Assembly: GCA_028289345.1 (NCBI GenBank)
Contig: JANQQL010000017.1
Coordinates: 60,840 to 124,839, forward strand
DNA length: 64,000 nt
Direction of reading: 5' to 3'
Origin: Planctomycetota bacterium
GTDB taxonomy: Bacteria; Planctomycetota; B15-G4; SIAN01
Part shown: positions 8,848 to 17,922 of the stretch, one piece after another
How positions within the stretch are numbered: the stretch's first letter is position 1
Layout of the letters: every line of letters begins with the position of its first letter
The notes under the pieces: model-generated
Seen by the model: only the letters and a program-made list of their open reading frames with translations
Databases searched by the model: none
Told to the model about the DNA's origin: nothing
Translations under genes and position numbers: made by a program

Positions 8848-10983
8848 ATGCGTTCCGTCTCTCTCAGTTTGATGACTGTCGCGATTGTTGTGATGTCCAG
8901 CTGTCTTACCAATGCCAATGGAGGAGAGCCGGGGGCGACCTTGCAGTCCGTGTTGTTCCCGGACCCGGCGGCCTTGAATCCAGAGCCGGAAGGACTTCCG
9001 CCCGCCGAAGCCCCGTCGACGCAGCGACTCGTCTTGACGTTCGATCGTCCGCCGACAGACGCGGATCGCACTCGGGTTCAGATCCTCGACCGCCGCGGAC
9101 GCTCGGTGGCGGGGAACTACGAAGTCGACGGGAACCAGGTGTCATTCACTCCGCGCTTGCCGCGCCGGCTGATCAATCCTCGCGACCCATTGGACAACGG
9201 GGCGGCCGGGCTGCGCCGCGATCGGCGCTACGTTCTTCGAGTCGGCCCGTCGACGTGGCCGGAATTCGTGGCCCAGGTCGATCCGGATCTACTCCGGGAT
9301 TTTGCGGATCCCGACGACGCGCTCACACTGCGAATGGAGTTCGGCACCACCGGTGACCCCGATCGATTTCTCCAAGGTTGGCCGTCGGTCACTCCTCGTC
9401 TGACCTCCGTCGTTCCTCGAGACGGTGCCACGGGAGTCACTCCACAGCTGTTCACGGATCCCAGCGGTTTGTTTGCTCCGCGAGCTCCGTTCTTGATGCG
9501 GTTCGATCAACCCGTGCATCCTGACCCGGACAACCTGCAGTCCATTCGCTTGGTCGATGCGGACGAGTCGTTCCTGCCGCTGGATGTCTTGGTGCGCGTC
9601 AAACGGAACAGCAGCCGAGGTTCGATTGTCGAAGTGGAGCCGGCGGGGATCTTGCCCTTCGGCCACTTGTTGCTGTTGGAGTTCCCGGGAGACCTGCGAG
9701 GGCTGGGACAGTCGTCGACCCCCACGGGCCCCGCCATGGTGGCCTCCGTGTTTCGCATCGACACCGCCCCCGGTCTCGTCTCCGACCGATTGGTGGAGTC
9801 CTTCGACGGACGAGCCCAAGACTCCTCGGACTCTCCGGCCGAATGGAATTTGGAGGGCTCCGGGTACTTGCAAGCCCGATCGATTCCAGCAACGGGCGAG
9901 TTGGGTCGCTTCGTGCCGTTCGCTCCATTCAATCCTTCGAACCCGACCGTCGTTTCGTTGAACACCGATGCCCAGGCATTTCCCCTCTCCGATGGCTCAA
10001 CTCCGGACGCGCCCTCGGTCACCGTTCGCGGCGGGATCTTTCAGTTTTTGGATGTGTCGATTCCCGAAGGAGTCCTCGTTCGCGCGGAAGGCAGCAATCC
10101 GCTGGTGTTCATGACGACCGGATCTGTGCGAATTGCCGGGGCGATCGAAGGGAGTGAGGCTGTCGGAGATTCCCCGACAAGCGCCGGCGCCCTTCACATC
10201 GACTCGCAGGGTCTCGTCGAGATTTCTCGAGGTGGGTCTCTGCGTTCGGTCCGTGGTGCGGACGCGGTGGGCGATTGCCCGGGTGCCCTTAGCGACCGCG
10301 AAGGCGGCGTGATTGACCTCGCTTCGGGAGCGAGCATCGTGGTGGACGACAACACACGGCTCGACGTCGAAGGAGAAGGCGGCGAAGGCGGCCTCGTGAA
10401 ACTTCGCACGCCTCGTGGGACGGTGGCGGAGGTGCACCCCGATGCCGAGATCACCGAAGGGGCGTGGGTCGATCCGCAGAATCTGTTTCTCCCCGCGCCG
10501 ATGGTGCCGATCAGCTCGGCAGTTTCGCGGTGGTATGACCATGGTCGAACGGTTTCGAGAATTCCTGTCGGAACTCGACCAGCCTTTCGCTTCCGTGGAA
10601 CTGACGCGGATGGGTTCGTGCGAACCGATGCGGAGGGAAACGTCATCGATCCATCCAGTGCCTCCTTCCGAGTGCTGTATCCCGGGCAGCGAGACCCGGA
10701 AAACCCTGCTCAGTTCCTTCCTGGCGAAGAACCTCGGCGGGACTTTGTTCCGACGAACTCCACCGTTCGCATCCAATTCCAGGGTGCCGACGCGATCCGT
10801 CCAGGATCAGGGCAGGTCGACCCCGCGACAATGACGGACTGGGTTGCCTCGGCCTCTCTCCTAAGTGGGCACCAGTTCCTGCGGTTTCGCGTGACCTTCG
10901 ATATCTCGGCGAATGGACAAGGACCGTCACTGCGATCCAGGCGCCCCGCGGTGACGGAGCTTTGGATCGACGTGGAACTTTGA
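8848..10983 (+). CDS. Large lipoprotein with Ig-like (SbsA-type) domains, function unknown
   Basis: A 711-aa protein from the ATG at 8848, which has a GGAGGA ribosome-binding site 7 nt upstream; the open frame continues upstream but without such a site. The signal sequence ends in VMSSC, a lipobox-like motif. Two segments resemble bacterial Ig-like domains of the SbsA type: one after the signal (LVLTFDRPPTDADRTRVQIL) and one beginning TSVVPRDGATGVTP and continuing FLMRFDQPVHPD. A later region (about residues 420-560) is a glycine- and valine-rich beta-repeat resembling right-handed helix or adhesin-like folds (GSVRIAGAIEGSEAVGD). It is probably a cell-surface protein; ligand and role are unknown. 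It converges on the sulfatase-like gene. Confidence 0.8.
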   Translation: MRSVSLSLMTVAIVVMSSCLTNANGGEPGATLQSVLFPDPAALNPEPEGLPPAEAPSTQRLVLTFDRPPTDADRTRVQILDRRGRSVAGNYEVDGNQVSFTPRLPRRLINPRDPLDNGAAGLRRDRRYVLRVGPSTWPEFVAQVDPDLLRDFADPDDALTLRMEFGTTGDPDRFLQGWPSVTPRLTSVVPRDGATGVTPQLFTDPSGLFAPRAPFLMRFDQPVHPDPDNLQSIRLVDADESFLPLDVLVRVKRNSSRGSIVEVEPAGILPFGHLLLLEFPGDLRGLGQSSTPTGPAMVASVFRIDTAPGLVSDRLVESFDGRAQDSSDSPAEWNLEGSGYLQARSIPATGELGRFVPFAPFNPSNPTVVSLNTDAQAFPLSDGSTPDAPSVTVRGGIFQFLDVSIPEGVLVRAEGSNPLVFMTTGSVRIAGAIEGSEAVGDSPTSAGALHIDSQGLVEISRGGSLRSVRGADAVGDCPGALSDREGGVIDLASGASIVVDDNTRLDVEGEGGEGGLVKLRTPRGTVAEVHPDAEITEGAWVDPQNLFLPAPMVPISSAVSRWYDHGRTVSRIPVGTRPAFRFRGTDADGFVRTDAEGNVIDPSSASFRVLYPGQRDPENPAQFLPGEEPRRDFVPTNSTVRIQFQGADAIRPGSGQVDPATMTDWVASASLLSGHQFLRFRVTFDISANGQGPSLRSRRPAVTELWIDVEL

Positions 10984-11060
10984 GGATGCAAGGAACGGGG
11001 GCGAGCCGACCTTCTTCGAACTGAGTGATTCCAAGAGTTCGGTCGCTCCCGGCTCGCGAA

Positions 11061-13916
11061 TCACTCGCCTTGGTTGGCCGACTCGCTGTCGTCGAGGTAT
11101 CCCAAGGCTTTGAGGGCTTCGATCACGTCTTCGTCGAACTGAACCGCGGCGGGAGCCCCCGCGGGTCCGGTTCGACGATCGAATTCCTTCTCGAGTCGTG
11201 CCCGCATTTGTCGCAGGGATTTCAGAACGGTGGGATCTTCTTCGGACAAGTCGGTCTGTTCCACGGGATCGTCGGTGAGCCGGTAGACGTGTTCCCGCGG
11301 GGTGTTTCGGTCCGTGCGCCAGATGTACTTCCATGGGCCGTGGAGGACCGCACCCAGGTCGTCTCGCTCGACGGCGTAGATCGGCCGGTCGGGAACTTCT
11401 TCTCCCCGCAAGAGGGGCACGAAGGATTCCCCGTGATGACTGCCGGGCAGGGGCACCCCGAGCAGTTCGAGCATGCCGGGAAACAAGTCGACTTGAGAGA
11501 TCGGGGTGGCGATGCGCTGGGGCGCGGGAGCCCAGGTGGCGGCAAGCGCGGGAGGTGCCACGATCACCAGTGGAACGTGCAGCATCTCTTGCCACATGCG
11601 ACCGGCGTGGCTCAACCCCTGGTGCTCGTAGAACTCCTCCCCATGGTCGGAAACGACGATGACTAGAGTGTTGTCGTCGAGCCCCTGATCTTCGAGGAAG
11701 GTCACCAGTCGCTTCAGCTCTCGGTCCTGAAAGCGAATCTCTTCTTGGTAGACGCGGCGAGCAAACTCGAAGTCCTCGAGACCGAGCTGTTGGATCCGTT
11801 GCCAGAACGGCAGAACGCCCAGCAGTGGAATCCCCTCGAGGACCCCGTCGTAGTTCGACGAGAACATCCCCTGATCCGGGGGTGGTGGAAGATAGGGAAG
11901 GTGAGGATCCATGGAGTGGAGGTACAGGAAGAACGGCTCGTCCAGATGGTGCTCCAGCCACGGCAGCATTTCATCGGCGATCAGGGTGGAGGCCGGAGCG
12001 ACTTGCGCATGAGGATTGTCGATCCCCATCTTTTGCGGGGCAACGAACCGGTGAAACCCCTGTTCGAAGTGCACTCCCGGCGCCGACACCTGCAGATTGG
12101 AGAGCGCCGCCCAGTTGGAGTATCCCTCGGCACGAAGGGCCTCCGCCAGGGTCACCATGCGAAACGGGAGAGCTCGGTCGTCAGAAGTGATCCCGTGATA
12201 CGTGGGATAGAGCCCGGTCATGATCGAAGCGGTGGTCGGCCGAGTCCACGACGCGACCGCGTAGAGCTTTTCGAACAGGTAGCCGCGGGCCGCGTATTCG
12301 TCCAAGAAGGGCGAAGAGGGAACCTCCGCTCCGTAACACGAGAGCGCATCGGCGCGCAGGGTGTCGACCAGATAGAACAGCAGGTTCCAGCGCTTCGGCT
12401 GCTGCTCCCTCGGAGGAACCAGGCGCGGGTCCCCCAGGGCCGCGAGGGTCGGGCCTCGCGATGAATCTCCGGAAAGTGTTTCGAAACGCAACACGCCACG
12501 GCCGGCCAGGTTCGCGTCGACCTCTCGTTCGCGGTCGACCCAGCCGTGGCCGTTCACCGTGCACTCGTCGATGGTGAGTTCCCGGCCGTTTTTGGTCCAG
12601 GTCACTCGCGCCGCGAACGTTCCGTCGCGGAGATCCTGTGCCGAGTTGCCATGGACGTCGCCCACCGGATCGGCAATGCCCCAAGAGAACCGCAGCCGAT
12701 CTCCGGCCACCAGCTCGTGCTCCCACTCGACCTTCGAGGCAGTGGGGAGCAAGAAGCCGACTCGGCGATCGTGATCCGAGGAAACGCGCGCAGCCAGGGT
12801 CGGTTCGCCCGGGGGGACTGGAGTCGGGGACAGGTCGTCTTCGAGACGGGTGTCGAGATCTTGAAGGAACGGAAGGAACCGTGCGCAATGCTGTTGGACG
12901 GTGACGCTTTGAAAGGCGGAGTCGGGCACCCGGAACGTTCGAAGTCCCGCTCCCAACGAAGGAAGCGCGAACGGAGTCGAGCGGTCGAGCGTTTGGTCGC
13001 CGACTTGGATCTGTTCGGGGAGTGACTCGCCGATCAGCTCGCTCGTTCCACCCAGATCAAGATAGGTGACTTCTCGAGTTTGGGGAGAAACCGAGAGAAC
13101 TTCTTTGGCGGTGGGAAACTGAGGCACGTAGCGCAGGGTGACCGATTCGGAGTTGAGGCCGAGTGCCACGACTTGATCTTTTCCGGACCGCTCCAGCTCC
13201 ACCCACTGCACCTGGGCAAGGAACTGCTGATCCGTGGCCTTGCCTTCGGCGAACGAGACCACGCACCGGAACTCACCGACAAGCCCGCCGGCAACCGGCC
13301 ATTCCCAAATGGTCCATTCCGGCCCGATCTCGACTTCTTCGACAAGTTCGCCGTTCCACCAAACCGTGAGCACGGCTCCGGCGTTGTCTTCGACCCGAGA
13401 CCGAACACGCAACGTCGACGCTTCCCCGAACATCTCCATGGGAAGTTCGAGGGGGTCGCCGTCCCGGAACCTCCACATCGTGGGTTCATGAACCGACGGC
13501 CGCAAGATGCGCAGGATTCCTTTGTGGTCGCTGGCATCCCAGCGTCTCACTCGCGGGAAGTGAACGAAGCCACGAGTTTGCTCTGCCAGTTCCTTCAAGG
13601 AACCCGCGCGCGGCAGGTCTCCGGCGTCATCCAGCAACTCCACCGTCGCCGAGGCAAAGGCCGGCCAAGGGAGCTCACTGGCGACTCGCCCGTTCCCCAA
13701 GTAGCGGGCCTCGAACGCCGGCTCGACGATCGGAGGCAGCTGCGTTTCCAGGAACTCGCTCTCAGCGTGGGCGAGTGGCTCGTCGACGAGGTGCACCACG
13801 GGCCGCAGGGTCGGGGGCGTGGTCGCGCTGTCGCAGCTCGCCAGTCCGAGCGCGACGAGAACTGCTCCCCCGAAGGAGGGACGCCGAGCTGCCAGCCTTG
13901 CGGGTTTGGGATTCAT
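11061..13916 (-). CDS. Sulfatase-like (alkaline phosphatase superfamily) lipoprotein
   Basis: A 951-aa protein. I chose the ATG at 13916 because it opens a signal ending in ALGLASC, a lipobox; the frame continues upstream to 14243 without family features. The first half is a large unrecognised beta-rich region. The C-terminal sulfatase-like domain (about residues 525-900) shows the metal-binding LVDTLRADALSCYG, the core SWTRPTTASIMTGLYPTYHG and SDHGEEFYEHQGLSHAG. The usual formylglycine motif CxPxR is absent: the nucleophile position sits in SWTRPTT, with Ser or Thr but no Cys. It may be a phosphohydrolase or phosphotransferase of the superfamily, or a Ser-type enzyme, not a formylglycine-dependent sulfatase. 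Confidence 0.88.
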   Translation of the reverse strand: MNPKPARLAARRPSFGGAVLVALGLASCDSATTPPTLRPVVHLVDEPLAHAESEFLETQLPPIVEPAFEARYLGNGRVASELPWPAFASATVELLDDAGDLPRAGSLKELAEQTRGFVHFPRVRRWDASDHKGILRILRPSVHEPTMWRFRDGDPLELPMEMFGEASTLRVRSRVEDNAGAVLTVWWNGELVEEVEIGPEWTIWEWPVAGGLVGEFRCVVSFAEGKATDQQFLAQVQWVELERSGKDQVVALGLNSESVTLRYVPQFPTAKEVLSVSPQTREVTYLDLGGTSELIGESLPEQIQVGDQTLDRSTPFALPSLGAGLRTFRVPDSAFQSVTVQQHCARFLPFLQDLDTRLEDDLSPTPVPPGEPTLAARVSSDHDRRVGFLLPTASKVEWEHELVAGDRLRFSWGIADPVGDVHGNSAQDLRDGTFAARVTWTKNGRELTIDECTVNGHGWVDREREVDANLAGRGVLRFETLSGDSSRGPTLAALGDPRLVPPREQQPKRWNLLFYLVDTLRADALSCYGAEVPSSPFLDEYAARGYLFEKLYAVASWTRPTTASIMTGLYPTYHGITSDDRALPFRMVTLAEALRAEGYSNWAALSNLQVSAPGVHFEQGFHRFVAPQKMGIDNPHAQVAPASTLIADEMLPWLEHHLDEPFFLYLHSMDPHLPYLPPPPDQGMFSSNYDGVLEGIPLLGVLPFWQRIQQLGLEDFEFARRVYQEEIRFQDRELKRLVTFLEDQGLDDNTLVIVVSDHGEEFYEHQGLSHAGRMWQEMLHVPLVIVAPPALAATWAPAPQRIATPISQVDLFPGMLELLGVPLPGSHHGESFVPLLRGEEVPDRPIYAVERDDLGAVLHGPWKYIWRTDRNTPREHVYRLTDDPVEQTDLSEEDPTVLKSLRQMRARLEKEFDRRTGPAGAPAAVQFDEDVIEALKALGYLDDSESANQGE

Positions 13917-14394
13917 GAACGGTCCGGAAACGGGTCTTCGATCGGTGGAAGCCGGGCAGGATACCGCCCTCGGGGCCGGGCCGGCGTGATTCCGGAGTTG
14001 TTGTTGTGTGCGAATCCCCGTCCCTCTTGTCCGGGCAGATCGACCGCGCGTTCGGATTTCTTCGTCGACGTCGAGAGAGACGCGCCACGGTCGCCCCGGG
14101 GGTGGGGGCGCCATCCCCATGGGTGGCCAAACCGTGCAGCGGCGGATGCTCGGAACGAGGCCTCGGAGGGTGGCGCGATTCTCCGACGCTTTCGCCCCAC
14201 CGACCGGGAGTGTCGCCGAAAGGCTCTTGATTGTGGAAGTCACGCTCCACCTTGGGGACGCCTACAGTACTGTGAATGGTATGCGCGCTCATGTTTGAAT
14301 GGAGGCCGCCCGCGAGGCGCCTGCCTTTGTCTCGGCACTCCGAACAACGCGATCTTTTGTGCGGCTCATTCTCTCTCCGGAGGTTTCCATTGGG
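13917..14394. other. Intergenic region between divergent genes, 478 bp
   Basis: This separates the sulfatase-like gene from the NACHT gene, which are transcribed away from each other, so both promoters should lie here. I see only short unsupported open frames. A GGAGG at 14379-14383 is the likely ribosome-binding site of the NACHT gene. No convincing promoter hexamers or repeats were identified. Confidence 0.5.
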
Positions 14395-17300
14395 ATGACC
14401 AAACTGCCTTCCATCCAAGTCCCACCGCCGTCCCGATTCGAAGACTTCGAGGAACTTTGCCTCGATCTATGGAAGTGTCTGTGGAACGACGATCACGCCC
14501 AGATGCATGGCCGCCGTGGGCAGTCGCAGAACGGGGTCGATGTGTACGGATGCCGTGACGGTGATGCGAACGCTTGGGAAGGCGTCCAGTGCAAGGTCAA
14601 GAGCCAGCTTCAGGACAAGAAGCTTACGCGGAGGGAAATCGAGAACGAGGTCAAGGCGGCGCTCAAGTTCGAGTCGCCCCTACGCAATCTCGTCATCGCG
14701 ACCACGGCACCGCGGGACACCCAAGCTCAGGAGGTGGCGCGCAAGATTACGACCGCCCACCAACGCGAAGGTCGATTCGCGGTCAGGATTGCCGCGTGGG
14801 AGGACATCTACGCAGATCTCTGCGCGTACCCACAGGTGTTGCAAACCCACTATCCGTTCCTTCGTCTTGTGGATGAATGCGGTGACGCACTCCGCAGCTA
14901 TCTAGAAGCGGTCAGGAATCGATGGCGCGTGCTTGCATTGCTTGGCGTGCGCGAAGGACGGCGCGGGGCGGAGCCGGATCTGCCGGCGGTCTATACGGAT
15001 CTCCAGGTGAAGCGTTCCTTGGGCGCGCGATCGTTCCAGACCTCTCACCCGAGAGGAATACTCGGTGGTGACGAGGCGTCGGATGCAATGCTCGGAGGGG
15101 AAGCCCGAGAGGTCTTGATTTCTGGGATCGGATCGTCGCCGTCGAGCCGATCGGATTGGCGAGGGCTCTTGGAGCGGATGATCGCCGAGTCCGCAAACCG
15201 AAAAAACTTGGGCTCACTCGATCGCGAGGAAGCCTATCAGCGCTCAATGACCGCTGTGGAAGCGGTATCGGTTCACCCGCGCCTTGTTCTCCTTGGCGGA
15301 CCCGGCAGTGGCAAGAGCACGTTCGCGCGCTTTCTGGCGTTGAGCATGGCTGGCGAGTGGCTGAGCGATTCTTCTGCGAATCTTCGTCGACTGAACGGGC
15401 TCATCGAATCGGAGTCGATTGCCGACCCCACGCTTCTGCCGTGGCCTCACGGATTACTCCTTCCGATTTACGTCGAGTTGCGACGCTTCGTGAGCAGCTC
15501 TTGTTTTCCAGATGCTCAGGACGGCGGCGCGGAGAATCTCCTTTCCTACTTGGAGAAGCGGGACATCGTGCCCATCCCAGAGGGGCTGAAGTCGGGTCTC
15601 CGCCAGCGCCTCAAGGAACCACGCCGCGGCGTGCTACTTCTCCTGGACGGTTTCGACGAGGTCCCGGGTGACAACAAGGTTCGCGAGCGCCTGCGTCAGG
15701 TGATCCGCCGATTCACCGACGATTACCCTTACGTCCGGATCCTCGTCACGAGTCGGCCCTACGCTTACCAGTCTGACCCACGTTGTAGCCTGGACGATTG
15801 CGGGTTTGCCGTGGAGGAGCTGGCTCCCTTCGAGTCGCCGCAGATCGAGAAGTTCGTCGGCTACTGGTACCGTTGTCTCGGCGCCAAGGGAGAGACCGAC
15901 GCGACAAGTGCGTCCAAGCGCTCCACGGCCCTCGTGGAACTGATTCAGGATCGGCCGCATCTGAAACCACTCGGCCGCAATCCGATGATGCTCACCATGA
16001 TGACCGACCTCCACGCCTCGGGAGGGGGGCGGCTCGAAGGGGGGCGTGCCGCTCTTTACGAATCGAGCGTGGGCTTGCTCCTCAACCGCTGGAACGAAAG
16101 TCGGGATCTTCACGAAGAACGCAAGCTCAGTAACGAGCTGGGAATGGATGCGGCGGATCTACGCCATGCGCTGGAGCGACTTGCCTACGAGGTGCATCGG
16201 GAAAAAGGATCGCCTGACTGTGAAGACGCCGCGGACATCACGGTGGGGGAACTCTACCAGTCACTTGTCGACGAACGCCCCGAAGGCGTAGAGACCGTGG
16301 ATCAGGAGCGCGTCATCGAGTTCCTGCATCAGCGGTCGGGGATCGTCCTTGCAGAGAGCAAGAAGCTCTACCGTTTTCCTCACAGGAGCTACCAGGAGTT
16401 TCTCGCCGCGTGTCACCTTCTGGAGCAGAGGTTTCCTCAGCTCCTTGCGGAGCACGTGCAGGAGAGGCCCGAGCTTTGGCGCGAGGTCGCCCTCCTCGCG
16501 GTGGGGCAAGCCAAGCAGCCCTACATGCAGTGGGCCCTTTTGGAGCGGATCATGGTGGAGGGGCCGCCGGACGGCGTTGCCCGTGCTGATCCCCGTTTTT
16601 CCGTGATTCTCATCGCAGCTCTTGCTGTCGACGAATGGAACCTTGGCCACCGCATCCAGCCCGAAAACCAGATCAAATTCGATCGGGTGCGGGACTGGCT
16701 GCAGGCGATGGTGAAGACAGGTGCTCTCGATCCCGTGGAGCGAGCCAAGGGCGGAGACCTGCTTGGTCGCATGGGAGACCCGCGGGTCGCGGTTCCCGAT
16801 GCGGCGGAACCCCAGGGGCGCTCGCAGCAGATCGACTGGGTCTCGTTTCCCAAAGGAGCATTCACGATGGGACGAGACGAGGGCGACGAGGATTTCGGTG
16901 ATCCTGTTGAGTCTCCCGCGAACGAGGTCATGCTCGACTCGTTTCAGCTTGCGCGGTTTCCCGTGACGGTGTCCCAGTTTGCGCCCTTCGTCGGCGGTGG
17001 ATACGAACAGGAGCAATGGTGGGTGGCGGGTGGCTTTGGGTCTGTTTCCAAACCAGAAGACTGGGACAGTCAAAAGAAGTACCCCAACCGACCGGTGGTG
17101 GGCGTGAGCTGGTACGAGGCGGCGGCTTACTGTGCGTGGCTCGGTGCGGCTCTGCCGACCGAGGCGCAATGGGAGCGCGCGGCCGGGGGAACGGAGCGGC
17201 GACGTTTTCCGTGGGGCGGCGAAGAACTGCATCCCGATCGCGGCGGCTTTTTCGAAGGAGGGATCGGACACGCCACAACCGTAGGAATGTATCCGACAGG

Positions 17301-17592
17301 CGATTCCCCAGATGGCGTGTCCGACTTAGGCGGCAACGTCTTGGAGTGGTGTCGAGATCGATTCGAGTCGTACAAGTCGCCAGCCGGTGGGCCTGACGGG
17401 TTTCGAGATGTTCCTGATTCAGGCTCCGGGTTCCGTGTTCTTCGTGGCGGGTGCTGGCTCAGCGTAGCCAGGTACGCTCGGTCCGCGTACCGGTCCTCGG
17501 TTCATCCGTCGTACTGCCTCGACTTTGTCGGGTTCCGTCCCGCCAGGTCGTCACCCCTAAACAACATCACTCCATCACCACAGAACGATTAG
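14395..17592 (+). CDS. NACHT NTPase with N-terminal PD-(D/E)XK nuclease-like domain and C-terminal FGE-fold variable domain (DGR target)
   Basis: A 1065-aa, three-part protein. Residues about 14-150 look like an Mrr-type restriction-endonuclease fold: FEDFEELCLDLW helix, then GVDVYG (Asp49) and GVQCK (Gln65, Lys67). A NACHT-type STAND NTPase follows, with Walker A GGPGSGKST (about 300-308) and Walker B LLLLDGFDEVPG (about 416-427), then a helical region. Residues about 816-1058 form an FGE/SUMF1 (C-type-lectin-like) domain: FTMGRDE, PVVGVSWYEAAAYCAWLG, LPTEAQWERAA, DLGGNVLEWC and a terminal RVLRGG...GFRPA. Its last codons are a DGR variable repeat. FGE catalytic cysteines are not at the usual positions, so binding and not catalysis is likely. 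I infer an NLR-like defence receptor: FGE senses, NACHT oligomerises, nuclease kills or cuts. The ATG at 14395 has GGAGG 11 nt upstream. Confidence 0.9.
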   Translation: MTKLPSIQVPPPSRFEDFEELCLDLWKCLWNDDHAQMHGRRGQSQNGVDVYGCRDGDANAWEGVQCKVKSQLQDKKLTRREIENEVKAALKFESPLRNLVIATTAPRDTQAQEVARKITTAHQREGRFAVRIAAWEDIYADLCAYPQVLQTHYPFLRLVDECGDALRSYLEAVRNRWRVLALLGVREGRRGAEPDLPAVYTDLQVKRSLGARSFQTSHPRGILGGDEASDAMLGGEAREVLISGIGSSPSSRSDWRGLLERMIAESANRKNLGSLDREEAYQRSMTAVEAVSVHPRLVLLGGPGSGKSTFARFLALSMAGEWLSDSSANLRRLNGLIESESIADPTLLPWPHGLLLPIYVELRRFVSSSCFPDAQDGGAENLLSYLEKRDIVPIPEGLKSGLRQRLKEPRRGVLLLLDGFDEVPGDNKVRERLRQVIRRFTDDYPYVRILVTSRPYAYQSDPRCSLDDCGFAVEELAPFESPQIEKFVGYWYRCLGAKGETDATSASKRSTALVELIQDRPHLKPLGRNPMMLTMMTDLHASGGGRLEGGRAALYESSVGLLLNRWNESRDLHEERKLSNELGMDAADLRHALERLAYEVHREKGSPDCEDAADITVGELYQSLVDERPEGVETVDQERVIEFLHQRSGIVLAESKKLYRFPHRSYQEFLAACHLLEQRFPQLLAEHVQERPELWREVALLAVGQAKQPYMQWALLERIMVEGPPDGVARADPRFSVILIAALAVDEWNLGHRIQPENQIKFDRVRDWLQAMVKTGALDPVERAKGGDLLGRMGDPRVAVPDAAEPQGRSQQIDWVSFPKGAFTMGRDEGDEDFGDPVESPANEVMLDSFQLARFPVTVSQFAPFVGGGYEQEQWWVAGGFGSVSKPEDWDSQKKYPNRPVVGVSWYEAAAYCAWLGAALPTEAQWERAAGGTERRRFPWGGEELHPDRGGFFEGGIGHATTVGMYPTGDSPDGVSDLGGNVLEWCRDRFESYKSPAGGPDGFRDVPDSGSGFRVLRGGCWLSVARYARSAYRSSVHPSYCLDFVGFRPARSSPLNNITPSPQND
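17476..17553 (+). repeat. DGR variable repeat (VR) in the FGE domain, codons 1028-1053
   Basis: This 78-bp segment is in frame in the NACHT gene and matches the reverse complement of 17923-18000. Relative to that template, AAC became TAC at 17488 and 17512, AAC became TCC at 17494, AAT became GTT at 17500, AGC became CTC at 17518 and AAT became TTT at 17524. Of the 14 template adenines 9 are changed, against 5 of 64 other positions, three of which are at the edges. The 3' end (17527-17544) is identical and GC-rich, as expected for an initiation-of-mutagenic-homology region. Residues altered include Y1032, S1034, V1036, Y1040, C1041, L1042 and F1044, all in the last loop and strand of the FGE fold. 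The true VR probably extends about 30 bp further 5' (through GGCWLSVARY), where the template is lost. Confidence 0.9.
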
Positions 17593-17771
17593 ACATTCCC
17601 CGCGACGACGACCGAAACGCGTCCGGATCGGTTGCGGAGGCCCGGCAGCGGAGCGCCGGTGCCGGAGCCGGCGGCAAGAACGGCTCTCGGAGACTGGCCC
17701 ATGTGAGTCGCCGGACGGTGGCCATCCTTCGAGCGATCGACCGGGTGGAAGCGCACATCGCCGGGAGGCTC

Positions 17772-17792
17772 GGGACGAACGTGGTTCGTCCC
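17772..17792. repeat. Perfect 9-bp hairpin between VR and TR
   Basis: GGGACGAAC (17772-17780) and GTTCGTCCC (17784-17792) are perfect inverted repeats separated by GTG. DGRs often carry a hairpin or cruciform near the VR that aids retrohoming, but usually within a few bases of its end; this one is about 220 bp away. No T-run follows on either strand, so a Rho-independent terminator is unlikely. Confidence 0.6.
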
Positions 17793-17922
17793 TACGACCC
17801 CCGGCGAGTGCTTTCCTGTTTCCCCGGGCAGGCCACCCGGCGCGGAAGAGAGGGCGGGTCGTCACAGGCACAGCGACGCGGTTGTCCTGAAGCCAGGAGC
17901 CGACCGTCCCGATCTCGCGATG

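Noticed and set aside
17593..17922. Reverse transcriptase or Avd gene between VR and TR
   Set aside because: Open frames on both strands here are Arg/Ser-rich and lack a YxDD motif or any RT block; the interval is too short for an RT. No RT motif was found in any larger protein of the window.
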